Below are positions 17,121 through 26,566 of a stretch of 64,000 bases of DNA, in pieces; within the stretch, counting starts at the first letter, position 1, and every line of letters starts with the position of its first letter. This DNA is from Gaiellasilicea sp963707575 (GTDB lineage Bacteria; Actinomycetota; Thermoleophilia; Gaiellales; Gaiellaceae), in contig OY970171.1 of assembly GCA_963707575.1 (NCBI GenBank), forward strand, positions 1,488,001 through 1,552,000, read 5' to 3'. The position numbers were made by a program, and so were the translations under genes. A model generated the notes under the pieces. It was not told the origin of the DNA and did no database searches. It saw only the letters and a list, made by a program, of their open reading frames with translations.

Positions 17121-19694
17121 GAGACCGTTCCCGGCCCGCTCGGCGGCGGCCGGATCGAGGGGCGCGAGCTCGAGCAGGAGATGCGCTCGAGCTACCTCGA
17201 CTACGCGATGAGCGTGATCGTCGGGCGCGCCCTGCCCGACGTTCGCGACGGCCTGAAGCCCGTCCACCGGCGCGTGCTCTACGGCATGCACGAGGCCGGC
17301 CTGCAGCCGAACCGCCCCTACAAGAAGTCCGCCGCGACCGTCGGCGACGTGATGGGCAAGTACCACCCGCACGGCGACGCCTCCATCTACGACACCCTCG
17401 TGCGGATGGCGCAGCCGTTCTCGCTGCGCTACCCGCTCGTCGACGGCCAGGGCAACTTCGGGTCGGTCGACGACGACCCGCCGGCGGCGATGCGCTACAC
17501 CGAGGCGCGCCTGTCGCGGATGGCGACGGAGCTGCTGCGCGACATCGACGCGGACACCGTCGACTTCGAGCCCAACTACGACGAGTCGCGCAAGCAGCCG
17601 ACGGTGCTGCCCGCGCGCTTCCCCAACCTGCTCGTGAACGGTTCGGCCGGGATCGCCGTCGGGATGGCGACGAACATGCCGCCGCACCGGCTCGGCGAGA
17701 TCGTGGACGCGATCGTGCAGCTGATCGACAAGCCTGATGCCAACGTCGACGACCTGATGAAGCACGTGAAGGGCCCCGACTTCCCGACCGGAGCGATCGT
17801 CGTCGGTCGGCAGGGCATCCGCGACGCGTATCGCACCGGCCGCGGCCGGATCGTCATGCGCGCCCGCGCCCACGTCGAGGAGCTACGCGGCGGCAAGAGC
17901 GCGATCGTCGTCACGGAGCTGCCGTACGGGGTCAAGAAGGGCGGCGACAGCGGCGTGATCAAGAAGATGGCCGATCTCGTCCAGGACAAGGTGATCACGG
18001 AGATCTCCGACCTCGCCGACCATTCCGACCGCACCGGCATGCGCATCCAGATCGAGCTGAAGCGCGAGGCGATCCCGCAGGTCGTCCTGAACAAGCTCTT
18101 CAAGCACACCGCGCTCCAGTCGACGTTCGGTTACAACGCCGTCGCCCTCGTCGACAACGTGCCGAAGACGCTCTCGCTGCTCGAGCTCGTCACGCACTAC
18201 CTCGACTACCAGCGCGAGATCGTCACCCGGCGCTCCAAGTACGAGCTGCGCAAGGCGGAGGACCGCGCCCACGTCCTCGCCGGCTACCTGATCGCGCTCG
18301 ACAACCTCGACGAGGTGATCGCGATCATCCGCGGCGCGGCCGACACCGACAACGCGCGTGAGCAGCTGATGGAGCGCTTCTCGCTCTCCGAGATCCAGGC
18401 CACGTCGATCCTCGACCTGCGGCTCCGCGCGCTCACGAGCCTCGAGCGCAAGCGGGTCGAGGACGAGTACAACGACCTGCAGGAGCGGATCGGCGAGCTG
18501 CGTTCCGTGCTCGGCGACCCGGCCCGGATCGACGGGCTGATCCGCGAGGAGATCCTGGAGCTGAAGACGATCTACGGCAAGTCGGACGAGCGCCGCACGG
18601 AGATCATCGCGGCCGAGGGGGAGTTCTCGCTCGAGGACATGATCGCCGAGGAGGACATGGTGATCGCGATCACCCGCTCCGGCTACATCAAGCGCCTTCC
18701 CGTGACGACCTACCGGGAGCAGCGCCGCGGAGGCCAGGGCGTGATGGGCATGGACCTGAAGGACGAGGACTACATCGAGCACCTGTTCGTGGCCTCGACG
18801 CACGACTACATCCTCATCTTCACCACCGTCGGCAAGGTCTACCGGCTCAAGGTGCACGAGCTTCCGCTCGGCTCGCGCCAGTCCAAGGGCCGCGCGATCG
18901 TCAACCTGCTCCCGCTCCGCCAGGAGGAGTCGGTGCGCGCGGTGATCGCGACGCGCGACTACAAGGAGGCGAAGTTCCTCGTCTTCGCGACCAAGAAGGG
19001 CGTCGTCAAGAAGACCGAGTTCCTCGAGTACAACACGCCGCTGAAGGCCGACGGGATCATCGCGATCAAGATGCGCGACGACGACGAGCTGATCGGCGTC
19101 CGTCTCTCCGACGGCGACGACGACATCCTGATGGTGTCGCGCTCGGGCCAGGCCATCCGCTTCCACGAGTCGGCGGTCCGCTCGATGGGCCGGGCCGCCT
19201 CCGGCGTGCGCGGGATGAGCCTGCGCGCCAAGGACGAGGTGATCGAGGTGAACGTCGCCGAGGACGACTCCGACCTGCTGGTCGTGACCGAGAATGGCTA
19301 CGGCAAGCGGACGCCGCTGCACGAGTATCCGAAGAAGGGTCGGGGCGGCCTGGGCGTCAAGACCGTCCAGCTGACCGAGGCGAAGGGCAAGCTCGCCGGC
19401 GCACGCGTCGTCCGCGACGGCTACCAGGTGATGCTGATCTCCACCGGGGGCACCGTGATCCGCATGCCCGTCGACGGGATCCGGCGGGCCGGCCGGGCGA
19501 CCCAGGGCGTGATCGTGATGCGGCTGCGCGGCGACGAGCAGGTGTCCAGCCTGGCACCGGTCGTCGAGAGCGACAGCGACGCGGAGGACGCGATCGAGTC
19601 GGCTGCCACGGCCGCCGTCGACGCAGGGATCGAGCCCATCGGCGACCCGGACTTCGACGAGGACGGCTTCCCCCCGGCCGCCACGGACGAGTAA
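17115..19694 (+). CDS. gyrA: DNA gyrase subunit A
   Basis: 859 residues from ATG 17115. Catalytic Tyr128 lies in AAMRYTEARL. The quinolone-resistance region reads HPHGDASIYDTLVRM, with Ala89 where E. coli has Ser83, the same residue as in Mycobacterium tuberculosis. The C-terminal beta-pinwheel has six blade repeats and a GyrA-box REQRRGGQGVMGM. The last 40 residues are an acidic tail. It breaks and rejoins DNA while GyrB hydrolyses ATP. The start lies inside the duplicated gyrB tail. Confidence 0.97.
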   Translation: MSETVPGPLGGGRIEGRELEQEMRSSYLDYAMSVIVGRALPDVRDGLKPVHRRVLYGMHEAGLQPNRPYKKSAATVGDVMGKYHPHGDASIYDTLVRMAQPFSLRYPLVDGQGNFGSVDDDPPAAMRYTEARLSRMATELLRDIDADTVDFEPNYDESRKQPTVLPARFPNLLVNGSAGIAVGMATNMPPHRLGEIVDAIVQLIDKPDANVDDLMKHVKGPDFPTGAIVVGRQGIRDAYRTGRGRIVMRARAHVEELRGGKSAIVVTELPYGVKKGGDSGVIKKMADLVQDKVITEISDLADHSDRTGMRIQIELKREAIPQVVLNKLFKHTALQSTFGYNAVALVDNVPKTLSLLELVTHYLDYQREIVTRRSKYELRKAEDRAHVLAGYLIALDNLDEVIAIIRGAADTDNAREQLMERFSLSEIQATSILDLRLRALTSLERKRVEDEYNDLQERIGELRSVLGDPARIDGLIREEILELKTIYGKSDERRTEIIAAEGEFSLEDMIAEEDMVIAITRSGYIKRLPVTTYREQRRGGQGVMGMDLKDEDYIEHLFVASTHDYILIFTTVGKVYRLKVHELPLGSRQSKGRAIVNLLPLRQEESVRAVIATRDYKEAKFLVFATKKGVVKKTEFLEYNTPLKADGIIAIKMRDDDELIGVRLSDGDDDILMVSRSGQAIRFHESAVRSMGRAASGVRGMSLRAKDEVIEVNVAEDDSDLLVVTENGYGKRTPLHEYPKKGRGGLGVKTVQLTEAKGKLAGARVVRDGYQVMLISTGGTVIRMPVDGIRRAGRATQGVIVMRLRGDEQVSSLAPVVESDSDAEDAIESAATAAVDAGIEPIGDPDFDEDGFPPAATDE

Positions 19695-19806
19695 GGCTCG
19701 CGCGCCCGAACCTACCGCGATCTGCCCCGTTCCCTTCCCAAAGGGGGAAAATCGGTGTATATCTCCCTCCTGAGGGGTCTGGGTCTTCGTCGATAGAGGG
19801 TGCGTC

Positions 19807-20109
19807 ATGACTTACACGAAGCAGTTTGATCTTCTAGAACCGATAAATCTCTCCGAGCACCTGGACAAGGTCGAGCTCTACCTGGGGCAGGTCTGCCAGA
19901 TCGCGGGCATCTCGAAGATGCAGCTCGACTACTGGACGAACAAGGCGCAGATCCCGACCAAGGGCAAGAAGCAGCGGATCTACGACATCGAGGCGCTCGA
20001 GACGGTGATGCTGATCAAGCAGGCAAAGGACAAGGGCCTGAACCTCGGCGCAGCGATCGACGCCGCCCGCCGCTTCCGCGCGGCGAACCAGCAGCCGCTC
20101 GTCAGTTAG
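19807..20109 (+). CDS. MerR-like helix-turn-helix protein
   Basis: A 100-residue protein from ATG 19807 with GAGGGTG upstream. A MerR-type winged helix spans about 27-75: YLGQVCQIAGISKMQLDYWT, then RIYDIEALETVMLIKQAKDK. After about 20 more residues it ends without an effector domain, so it is a DNA-binding-only member. It is transcribed from its own 112-bp upstream region, which includes GTATAT at 19755-19760. Targets are unknown. Its stop overlaps the convergent SPFH gene by 8 bp. Confidence 0.8.
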   Translation: MTYTKQFDLLEPINLSEHLDKVELYLGQVCQIAGISKMQLDYWTNKAQIPTKGKKQRIYDIEALETVMLIKQAKDKGLNLGAAIDAARRFRAANQQPLVS

Positions 20110-20899
20110 GCGAGCTCCCGCCGGTCCCGCCCGCTCCGCCGCGGCCCATCGTGTCCATGAAGGCCGTCAGCATGTCGATCGGGGCCGGGAAGACGATCGT
20201 CGTCGCGTTGGTCGCGCCGATCTCCAGGAGCGTCTGCAGGTAGCGCAGCTGCAGTGCCATCGGAGACTTGGCCATCACGTCGGCCGCCTCCGAGAGCTTC
20301 TGCGAGGCCTGGAACTCGCCCTCGGCCGCGATCACCTTCGCGCGCCGCTCGCGCTCGGCTTCCGCCTGGCGCGCCATCGCGCGCTGCATGCCGGCCGGGA
20401 TCTCGACGTCCTTGACCTCGACGATCGAGACCTTCACGCCCCACGGCGACGTTGCCTCGTCGATGATCGACTGCAGGATCGCGTTGATCTTGTCGCGCTC
20501 CGAGAGCAGCTCGTCGAGCATGTGCTGGCCGAGCACCGAGCGCAGCGTCGTCTGCGCGATCTGCGAGGTCGCGACCATGAAGTTCTCCACCTGCACGATC
20601 GCGTTCTTCGGCTCGACGATGCGGAAGTAGGCGACGGCGTTGACGCGGACCGGGACGTTGTCCTTCGTGATCACCTCCTGTGGCGGCACGTTCAAGGTGA
20701 TCGTGCGCAGGTCGACCTTCACCATCCGGTCGATGATCGGGATCAGGATGAAGAGACCCGGGCCCTTCGGCTCCGGGAGCAGCCGCCCGAGCCTGAAGAT
20801 CACGCCGCGCTCGTACTCGCGCGCGACCTTGATCGCGGCGAAGAGGAACAGGAGCAGGATGATGACGACTGCGGCGAGGGCGATCAGCGTGATCGACAC
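20102..20899 (-). CDS. SPFH-domain (slipin/stomatin) membrane protein
   Basis: 265 residues from GTG 20899 with AAAGGACG upstream. One N-terminal membrane helix (about 3-24) is followed by the SPFH domain: REYERGVIFRLGRLL, GLFILIPIIDRM and the TITLNVPPQEVITKDNVPV stretch typical of slipins. A helical region follows with RAMARQAEAERERRAK and a Gly-rich tail. Bacterial slipins are nearly always encoded beside NfeD and are thought to organise membrane domains or control its protease. The NfeD gene is 3 bp upstream on the same strand. Confidence 0.93.
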   Translation of the reverse strand: MSITLIALAAVVIILLLFLFAAIKVAREYERGVIFRLGRLLPEPKGPGLFILIPIIDRMVKVDLRTITLNVPPQEVITKDNVPVRVNAVAYFRIVEPKNAIVQVENFMVATSQIAQTTLRSVLGQHMLDELLSERDKINAILQSIIDEATSPWGVKVSIVEVKDVEIPAGMQRAMARQAEAERERRAKVIAAEGEFQASQKLSEAADVMAKSPMALQLRYLQTLLEIGATNATTIVFPAPIDMLTAFMDTMGRGGAGGTGGSSPN

Positions 20900-20902
20900 G
20901 AG

Positions 20903-22237
20903 CTACGTCCTTTCGGCCGGGGTTGAATCCGTAGTGGCTTCGGCTGCGACGACGAGCTGGAGCTCGTCCTGCTGCACCGACTCTATGCGCACGCGCTCGC
21001 CGGGGCGGAGGGGTGAGCCGTCCGCCGTGTGCGCGCGCCAGAGCTCGCCCTCCACGAAGACGAGGTCGTCCCCACGGACGAGGGCGTCCTCGCCGACGAG
21101 GCGATGGGTGCCGACCGCCGCCGGACGCGCCCGTGCCTGAGCGGCCTTCGTGAAGGCGAACCCGAACAGCAGCGCCAGCGTGACGGCGATCGCGAGCGCG
21201 ACCTGGATCGAGACCTGGTACGCCTCGCCGGCGGGGTCGAACAGGATCAGCGCGCCGATCACGAACGTGATCGCGCCGGCCAATGCGAGCGCGCCGTGCG
21301 AGACGATGAACGACTCCGCCACGAAGAACGCCGCGGCGAGCAGCATCAGCAGGATCCCGGCTGCGGAGACGGGTAGGACCTGCAGCCCGTAGAGGCCGAC
21401 GATCAGCGAGATCGCGCCGACCGTGCCCGGGAAGATCAGCCCGGGGTTCCAGAGCTCGACGACGAGGCCGATCAGGCCAATCGAGAGCATCAGAGCGACG
21501 ATGTTCGGGTCGATCAGCAGGTCGAGGATGCGTTTCCAGGTCGACATCTCCACCCGCTCGATCGTGGTCTCGGGCGGCGTGTCGATCGTCAGGTCCTTCG
21601 TCGGCGTCTTCATCCCGTCGATCTGGCGGAAGAGCGAGGGGTAGTCCTCGGCGATCACGTCGATCACGTTCAGCTCCAGCGCCTCGCGCGCGCCGAGATT
21701 CGACGCTTGCGTCACCATCCGGCGTGCCTCCTCGACATTGCGGCCGTTCTCCCGCGCGAGCTCGCCGATGTAGGCCGCGGCGTCGTTGACGATCTTGCGG
21801 CGCAGGTCGTCGGAGAAGTCCTCGCCGCCGGTCGTGATCGGGGTGGAGGAGCCAATGTTCGTCTGCGGCGCCATCGCGAGCACGTCGGCAGACATGCCGA
21901 TCACTGCGCCCGCGGAGTCCGCGCTCGAGCCCGGCGGGGCCACGTAGACGACCACCGGCACCTGAGCGGCGAGGATCCCCTTGACGATGGCGCGCATCGA
22001 CGAGCCCAGCCCTCCCGGCGTGTCCATCTCGATCACGACTGCCGCGTAGCCCTCGCTCTCGCCACGCTCGATCTCGTCGAGCAGGTAGTCCTGCGTGACG
22101 GGGTTGACGTCGTTCTCGAACTCGACGACGAGTGCGCGCGGCGCCGACTCCGCGGCCGGTCCGACAGGCGCGGCGAGCAGGAAAGCCGCGGCCGCCGCGA
22201 GAGCGAGGGTGAGGCTCCGCACCACGGCAACCGGCAC
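20903..22237 (-). CDS. NfeD family protein, long form with ClpP-like protease domain
   Basis: 444 residues from GTG 22237. A signal peptide (about 1-28) precedes a ClpP/SppA-like serine protease domain with VVIEMDTPGGLGSSMRAIVK and the PPGSSADSAGAVIGMSADV stretch that holds the nucleophile Ser. Four to five membrane helices (about 240-360) follow, then the C-terminal NfeD OB-fold with VGEDALVRGDDLVFVEGELW. This long form (NfeD1b type) cleaves stomatin-like partners in archaea. It makes an operon with the SPFH gene and is divergent from the amidase gene. Confidence 0.92.
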   Translation of the reverse strand: MPVAVVRSLTLALAAAAAFLLAAPVGPAAESAPRALVVEFENDVNPVTQDYLLDEIERGESEGYAAVVIEMDTPGGLGSSMRAIVKGILAAQVPVVVYVAPPGSSADSAGAVIGMSADVLAMAPQTNIGSSTPITTGGEDFSDDLRRKIVNDAAAYIGELARENGRNVEEARRMVTQASNLGAREALELNVIDVIAEDYPSLFRQIDGMKTPTKDLTIDTPPETTIERVEMSTWKRILDLLIDPNIVALMLSIGLIGLVVELWNPGLIFPGTVGAISLIVGLYGLQVLPVSAAGILLMLLAAAFFVAESFIVSHGALALAGAITFVIGALILFDPAGEAYQVSIQVALAIAVTLALLFGFAFTKAAQARARPAAVGTHRLVGEDALVRGDDLVFVEGELWRAHTADGSPLRPGERVRIESVQQDELQLVVAAEATTDSTPAERT

Positions 22238-22365
22238 TGTGCGCTCATCCTAGATCAGCCGCCAGAATGGGGGAAAGTCGCTGCATTCGCGCTGTAAGGA
22301 TTCGGTCAAGCAGGGGGCGCAGCCCTTGTGGGCGAAAGGTGTCGACGTCAGGCTCTGAAGCCCCG

Positions 22366-24510
22366 ATGAGGATTCCCAGGCTCGCATTCCCGCTCCTACT
22401 CGCCGTGCTCGGACTGTCGCTGCCTGGGCTCGCCCTGCCCCAGCCAGCGCACGCGGAGGACGCGACGATCGTCTCGCGCGACGTCCCGCTCCCGGGCCGG
22501 CAGGCGACGTCTCAGAGGACGCTCGCCTCGTCGAGCCCGCCCACGCGGTTCAACCTGGTCGGCCTGCACTGGCGCGGGCCGGGCTCGGTGCAGTTCCGGA
22601 CGCGCTCGCTCGCGGGCCGGTGGACGGGGTGGCACGCGGCTGCGCCCGAGGCCGAGGATCGACCGGACGCGGGCACGGCCGAGCGCGCGCGCAGGAGCTC
22701 GTGGCGGCTCGGCAACCCGTGGTGGGTGGGCGCGTCCGACCGGATCGAGTACCGGCTGCGCGGCCGCGTCACCGGCCTCCGCGCCCACTTCGTGTGGAGT
22801 CCGACCACCTACGTGCCCGCGCGGACGCTCCAGAAGGCCGGCTCACCGACGATCGTCCCACGCTCCGGCTGGAACGCCGACGAGCGGATCAAACGGGCCG
22901 GCCCGAGCTACGCGCCCGCGATCCGGTTCTCCGTCGTCCACCACACCGCAGGGACGAACGGCTACACGAAGGCGCAGTCGGGCGCGATCGTGCGTGGGAT
23001 CCAGATCTACCACGTGCGTGGAAACGGCTGGAACGACATTGGCTACAACTTCCTCGTCGACAAGTACGGCCAGGTCTTCGAAGGGCGCTTCGGCGGTCTC
23101 ACCCGGAACGTCGTCGGCGCCCACGCGGAGGGATTCAACACCGGCTCGGTCGGCGTCGCCGTGCTCGGCGAGTACAGCTCGCTGGCGGTGACGGGCGCGG
23201 CGAGGGGGGCCCTAGCGCAGCTGCTCGCGTGGCGCCTCGATGTCGCCCACCTGGACCCGCGCAGCACCGTCTCCTTCCCCTCGGGCGGCAATCCGCGCTT
23301 CCCGGCGGGCGTGGCTGTGTTCCTGCGCGCCGTCTCGGGACACCGCGACACCGGGTTCACCGACTGCCCGGGCAGTGCGCTCTACAACCTGTTGAACGGG
23401 ATCGCCGGGGAGGTCCAGGGGCTCGGCCTGCCGAAGCTCTACGCGCCGCTCGTCAGCGGCACCGTCCCCGGCAAGGTGCGCTTTCGGGCGCGGCTCTCGT
23501 CCTCCCTCGACTGGTCGGTCGACGTCGCCAAGTCGGGCGTCACCGTCGCCTCGCAGAGCGGCTTCGGGCCGGACGTCGACTGGACCTGGGACGCGTCCAG
23601 GGCGGTGAGCGGGGCCTACACGTACGCGATCACCGCCGGCGAGGACGTGACGCCGGCCAGCGGCGCAATCGGGGACGCGCCGGGGCCGGACGCCGAGCTC
23701 GTCGTCGCCGACATCGCCGCGGACCCGGAGACCGTGACGCCGAACGGCGACGGTGCGGGCGACGCCTCGTCGATCACGTACACGCTGAGCGACGCCGCGA
23801 ACGTCACGGTCACCGTCCAGAACGCGCTCGGAGCGACCGTGACCTCGTTCCCCAAGACCTGGAAGCGCGCCGCCGAGCACGTCGTCCGCGTCGACCCCGC
23901 CACGCTCCCAGACGGGATCTACAGCGTGGTCGTGAGCGCCGTCGCGACGGGCGGACGTACGGCGAGCGCGGCCGTCCCGATCGCCGTCACCCGAACGCTC
24001 GGATCGGTCGCGGCGACCCGGGTCTCCTTCTCCCCGAACGCCGACCGGAGCGCCGACACGATCGGCTGGCGCTTCACGCTCGCCGCGCCGGCCGCAGTGA
24101 CGCTGCGCGTCCTGCGCGACGGCAAATGGGTCGCGACGCCGTTCGCCGGGACGCTCCAGGCGGGACCACGACTGGTCAGCTGGAACGGTGCGAAGCGGCT
24201 GGGTCGGCTTCGCGACGGCGACTACGAAGCCGTGCTCGAGGCGACGGACGAGGTCGGCACCGCCAGAGTCGTCCTTCCCTTCTCGTCCGACACGACTGCT
24301 CCCCGGCTGAGGATCGTGCAGCGCTTCCCGCTCCGTGTGTGGGCGAGCGAGGGCGTTCGCCTGGCCGCGCGCTTCGCCGACCGCACCGTCATCCGGGTGG
24401 TGAAGAAGACCGGAACGGTGAAGGTGGGCGGCGCGAGCCGCACCGGACTCGTCCGCATCGTGGCGTGGGACGCGGCGGGGAACCGGAGCACCCCGGTCTC
24501 GAGACGCTGA
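22366..24510 (+). CDS. Secreted N-acetylmuramoyl-L-alanine amidase with FlgD-like Ig repeats
   Basis: 714 residues from ATG 22366, starting with a signal peptide ending near PAHA. The PGRP/Amidase_2 domain (about 155-350) has zinc ligands in FSVVHHTAGTNGY, a conserved YNFLVDKYGQVFEGRFGG block and SGHRDTGFTDCPG. At least two FlgD-type Ig repeats follow, marked by VTPNGDGAGD and SFSPNADRSADTIGW. Family enzymes cut the bond between MurNAc and L-Ala of peptidoglycan. Repeat-bearing, exported amidases of this kind are common in Thermoleophilia and relatives, as I recall. Divergent from nfeD with about 130 bp between starts. Confidence 0.9.
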   Translation: MRIPRLAFPLLLAVLGLSLPGLALPQPAHAEDATIVSRDVPLPGRQATSQRTLASSSPPTRFNLVGLHWRGPGSVQFRTRSLAGRWTGWHAAAPEAEDRPDAGTAERARRSSWRLGNPWWVGASDRIEYRLRGRVTGLRAHFVWSPTTYVPARTLQKAGSPTIVPRSGWNADERIKRAGPSYAPAIRFSVVHHTAGTNGYTKAQSGAIVRGIQIYHVRGNGWNDIGYNFLVDKYGQVFEGRFGGLTRNVVGAHAEGFNTGSVGVAVLGEYSSLAVTGAARGALAQLLAWRLDVAHLDPRSTVSFPSGGNPRFPAGVAVFLRAVSGHRDTGFTDCPGSALYNLLNGIAGEVQGLGLPKLYAPLVSGTVPGKVRFRARLSSSLDWSVDVAKSGVTVASQSGFGPDVDWTWDASRAVSGAYTYAITAGEDVTPASGAIGDAPGPDAELVVADIAADPETVTPNGDGAGDASSITYTLSDAANVTVTVQNALGATVTSFPKTWKRAAEHVVRVDPATLPDGIYSVVVSAVATGGRTASAAVPIAVTRTLGSVAATRVSFSPNADRSADTIGWRFTLAAPAAVTLRVLRDGKWVATPFAGTLQAGPRLVSWNGAKRLGRLRDGDYEAVLEATDEVGTARVVLPFSSDTTAPRLRIVQRFPLRVWASEGVRLAARFADRTVIRVVKKTGTVKVGGASRTGLVRIVAWDAAGNRSTPVSRR

Positions 24511-24528
24511 GGCCTCTAGAGTAGAGCG

Positions 24529-25143
24529 GTGCAACCGCCGCGACGCTCGACCCGTCCAATCTCCCGTGAGCTGCGCCCGGATGCGCCGCTCCGGTACGAG
24601 ACGTTGAGCGACCCGATCTTGGTCAAGAGAGCGAAGGACGGCGATGCGCGCGCGCTCGACGCGCTGTGCGAGCGGCACATGCCCAGGGTCGAGCGGCTCG
24701 CCCACCATCTGCTGCGCGACCCCGAGGACGCCAGCGACGCCGCCCAGGACGCGCTCGCGCGGCTCTGCGTCAAGCTGCGCCAGTTCCGCGGCGAGTCGGC
24801 GTTCTCGACCTGGCTGCACCGCCTCACGGTCAACGCGTGCCGCGACGTCGCCCAGCGGCAGCTCGCCCGCCGGTGCGTGCCGCTCGAGGAGGATCGCCGT
24901 GAGGCGCCAGACGCAGACCCTGCGAGCCGCGCGGAGGGTGCCGAGCTCCGCGCCGAGCTGGGGGCGTGCCTGGCCAAGCTGGCGCCCGCCCAGGCGACGG
25001 TGGTCGTGCTCAAGGACGCGTTCGAGCTCAGCTTCGAGGAGATCGCGGGCGCGGAGGGCATGCCGGTGGGCACGGCGAAGTGCTACGCCCATCGCGGGCG
25101 CAACGGGCTGCGCCGGCAGCTGCAGGAACGGCTCTCGGCATGA
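24529..25143 (+). CDS. ECF-type RNA polymerase sigma factor
   Basis: 204 residues from GTG 24529. Sigma region 2 covers about 38-105 with LVKRAKDGDARALDALCERH and EDASDAAQDALARL; region 4 is near 140-195 with LAPAQATVVVLKDAFELSFEEIA broken by a short insertion-free turn into GTAKCYAHRGRNGLRR. No anti-sigma or zinc-binding partner gene lies beside it. Its stop overlaps the fabZ start (ATGA), which couples it to the fatty-acid genes. Whether it controls them is not shown by the sequence. Confidence 0.9.
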   Translation: MQPPRRSTRPISRELRPDAPLRYETLSDPILVKRAKDGDARALDALCERHMPRVERLAHHLLRDPEDASDAAQDALARLCVKLRQFRGESAFSTWLHRLTVNACRDVAQRQLARRCVPLEEDRREAPDADPASRAEGAELRAELGACLAKLAPAQATVVVLKDAFELSFEEIAGAEGMPVGTAKCYAHRGRNGLRRQLQERLSA

Positions 25144-25571
25144 AGCCGCTGACGAAGGCGGAGATCGAGCAGATCCTCCCGCACCGCGACCCGTTCCTGC
25201 TCCTGGACGAAGTGCTCGAGCTGGAGCCGGGCGCCCGGGTCGTTGCGCGCAAGACCGTGACGGAGGAGGACTGTGCGGGCCACTTCCCCGGCAACCCGAT
25301 CATGCCCGGTGTGAAGATGGTCGAGGCGCTCGCCCAGGCCGGAGCCGTCGCGGTGCTCTCCGAAGAGGAGAACCGGGGCAAGCTCGCGCTCTTCGCCGGC
25401 ATCGACGACGTCCGCTTCAAGCGCGTCGTACGGCCTGGCGACGTGCTCGAGCTGACCTGCGACCTCGAGACGGTGCGCGGCCCGATCGGCAAGGGCAAGG
25501 CTCGGGCCACGGTCAACGGCGAGCTCGCGGTGCGCGGGACGCTCACCTTCGCGGTGGACCGTTCGTCGTGA
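25140..25571 (+). CDS. fabZ: 3-hydroxyacyl-ACP dehydratase FabZ
   Basis: 143 residues from ATG 25140. The hot-dog fold core has ILPHRDPFLLLDEVLELEPG and the catalytic helix AGHFPGNPIMPGVKMVEALA, whose His and Glu dehydrate 3-hydroxyacyl-ACP to the enoyl form. It is the second gene of the fab cluster, overlapped on both sides by stop/start fusions. Length and motif order match FabZ and not the larger FabA. Confidence 0.95.
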   Translation: MKPLTKAEIEQILPHRDPFLLLDEVLELEPGARVVARKTVTEEDCAGHFPGNPIMPGVKMVEALAQAGAVAVLSEEENRGKLALFAGIDDVRFKRVVRPGDVLELTCDLETVRGPIGKGKARATVNGELAVRGTLTFAVDRSS

Positions 25572-26566
25572 TCGCCTCGGCCAACGGTGCGCACGTGAGC
25601 ATCACCGGGCTCGGCACGCACGTGCCGGCGAGGGTGTTCACAAATGCCGACCTCGAGCAGTTCGTGGACACGACGGACGAGTGGATCGTCGAGCGGACGG
25701 GGATTCGCGAGCGCCGGTTCGCGGAGAAGCACGAGGCGCTGACGGACATCGCCATGCCGGCCGCGGTCCAGGCACTGGAGGCGGCGGGCGCCGAGCCCGC
25801 CTCGATCGACCTGATCATCGTCGCCACCGTGACGCCCGACATGATGTTCCCCACCAGCTCGGCGATCCTCGCCGACAAGCTGGGGATGCCGGACGCCGCG
25901 GCCTACGACCTGCTCGCCGGCTGCACGGGGTTCATGTACGGCATCGCGCAGGCCTACGCGATGCTTGCGTCGGGCCTGTCCCGCCGGGCGCTCGTCGTCG
26001 GCGGCGACGTGCTCTCCAAGATCCTCGACTGGCACGACCGCTCCACGCTCGTGCTCTTCGGAGACGGCGCCGGAGCGGTGGTGATGGAGTCGGTGGACGG
26101 GGGCGGCTTCCTGGGGTTCGAGCTCGGCGCGGACGGCGGCGGCGGCGAGAACCTCTGGCTGCCGGGCAGCGGCTCGCGGCACTTCGAGGACGCCGACCGG
26201 CTGGTGAAGATGAACGGGCGCGAGGTTTTCAAGTTCGCCACCCGCGTGATGGTGTCCTCGGCTGAGAAGATCCTGCAGGAGTGCGGACGAACCGTGGACG
26301 AGATCGACGTCTACGTGCCGCACCAGGCAAACAAGCGCATCATCGACCATGCTGCCGGCAAGCTCGGGATCCCGGAGGAGAAGATCGTCGTGAACGTCGA
26401 CCGCTACGGCAACACCTCGTCGGGCTCGATCCCGCTGGCGCTCGCGGACGCGAGAGCCGACGGGCGCCTGCGTCCCGGCGAGCTCGTGCTGATGACCGGA
26501 ATGGGAGCGGGCCTCACCTGGGGCTCGACATTGATCGAATGGACTGAAGGGAGGGCCGCCGCATGA
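25568..26566 (+). CDS. fabH: 3-oxoacyl-ACP synthase III FabH
   Basis: 332 residues from GTG 25568, overlapping fabZ (GTGA). The active-site triad is visible: Cys in LLAGCTGFMYGI, His in VPHQANKRII, Asn in YGNTSSGSIPLA. The N-terminal block TGLGTHVPARVFTNADLEQF is typical. It condenses an acyl-CoA with malonyl-ACP to start fatty-acid chains. A short leader of about 10 residues precedes the usual FabH start. It overlaps fabD by 4 bp. Confidence 0.96.
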   Translation: MIASANGAHVSITGLGTHVPARVFTNADLEQFVDTTDEWIVERTGIRERRFAEKHEALTDIAMPAAVQALEAAGAEPASIDLIIVATVTPDMMFPTSSAILADKLGMPDAAAYDLLAGCTGFMYGIAQAYAMLASGLSRRALVVGGDVLSKILDWHDRSTLVLFGDGAGAVVMESVDGGGFLGFELGADGGGGENLWLPGSGSRHFEDADRLVKMNGREVFKFATRVMVSSAEKILQECGRTVDEIDVYVPHQANKRIIDHAAGKLGIPEEKIVVNVDRYGNTSSGSIPLALADARADGRLRPGELVLMTGMGAGLTWGSTLIEWTEGRAAA

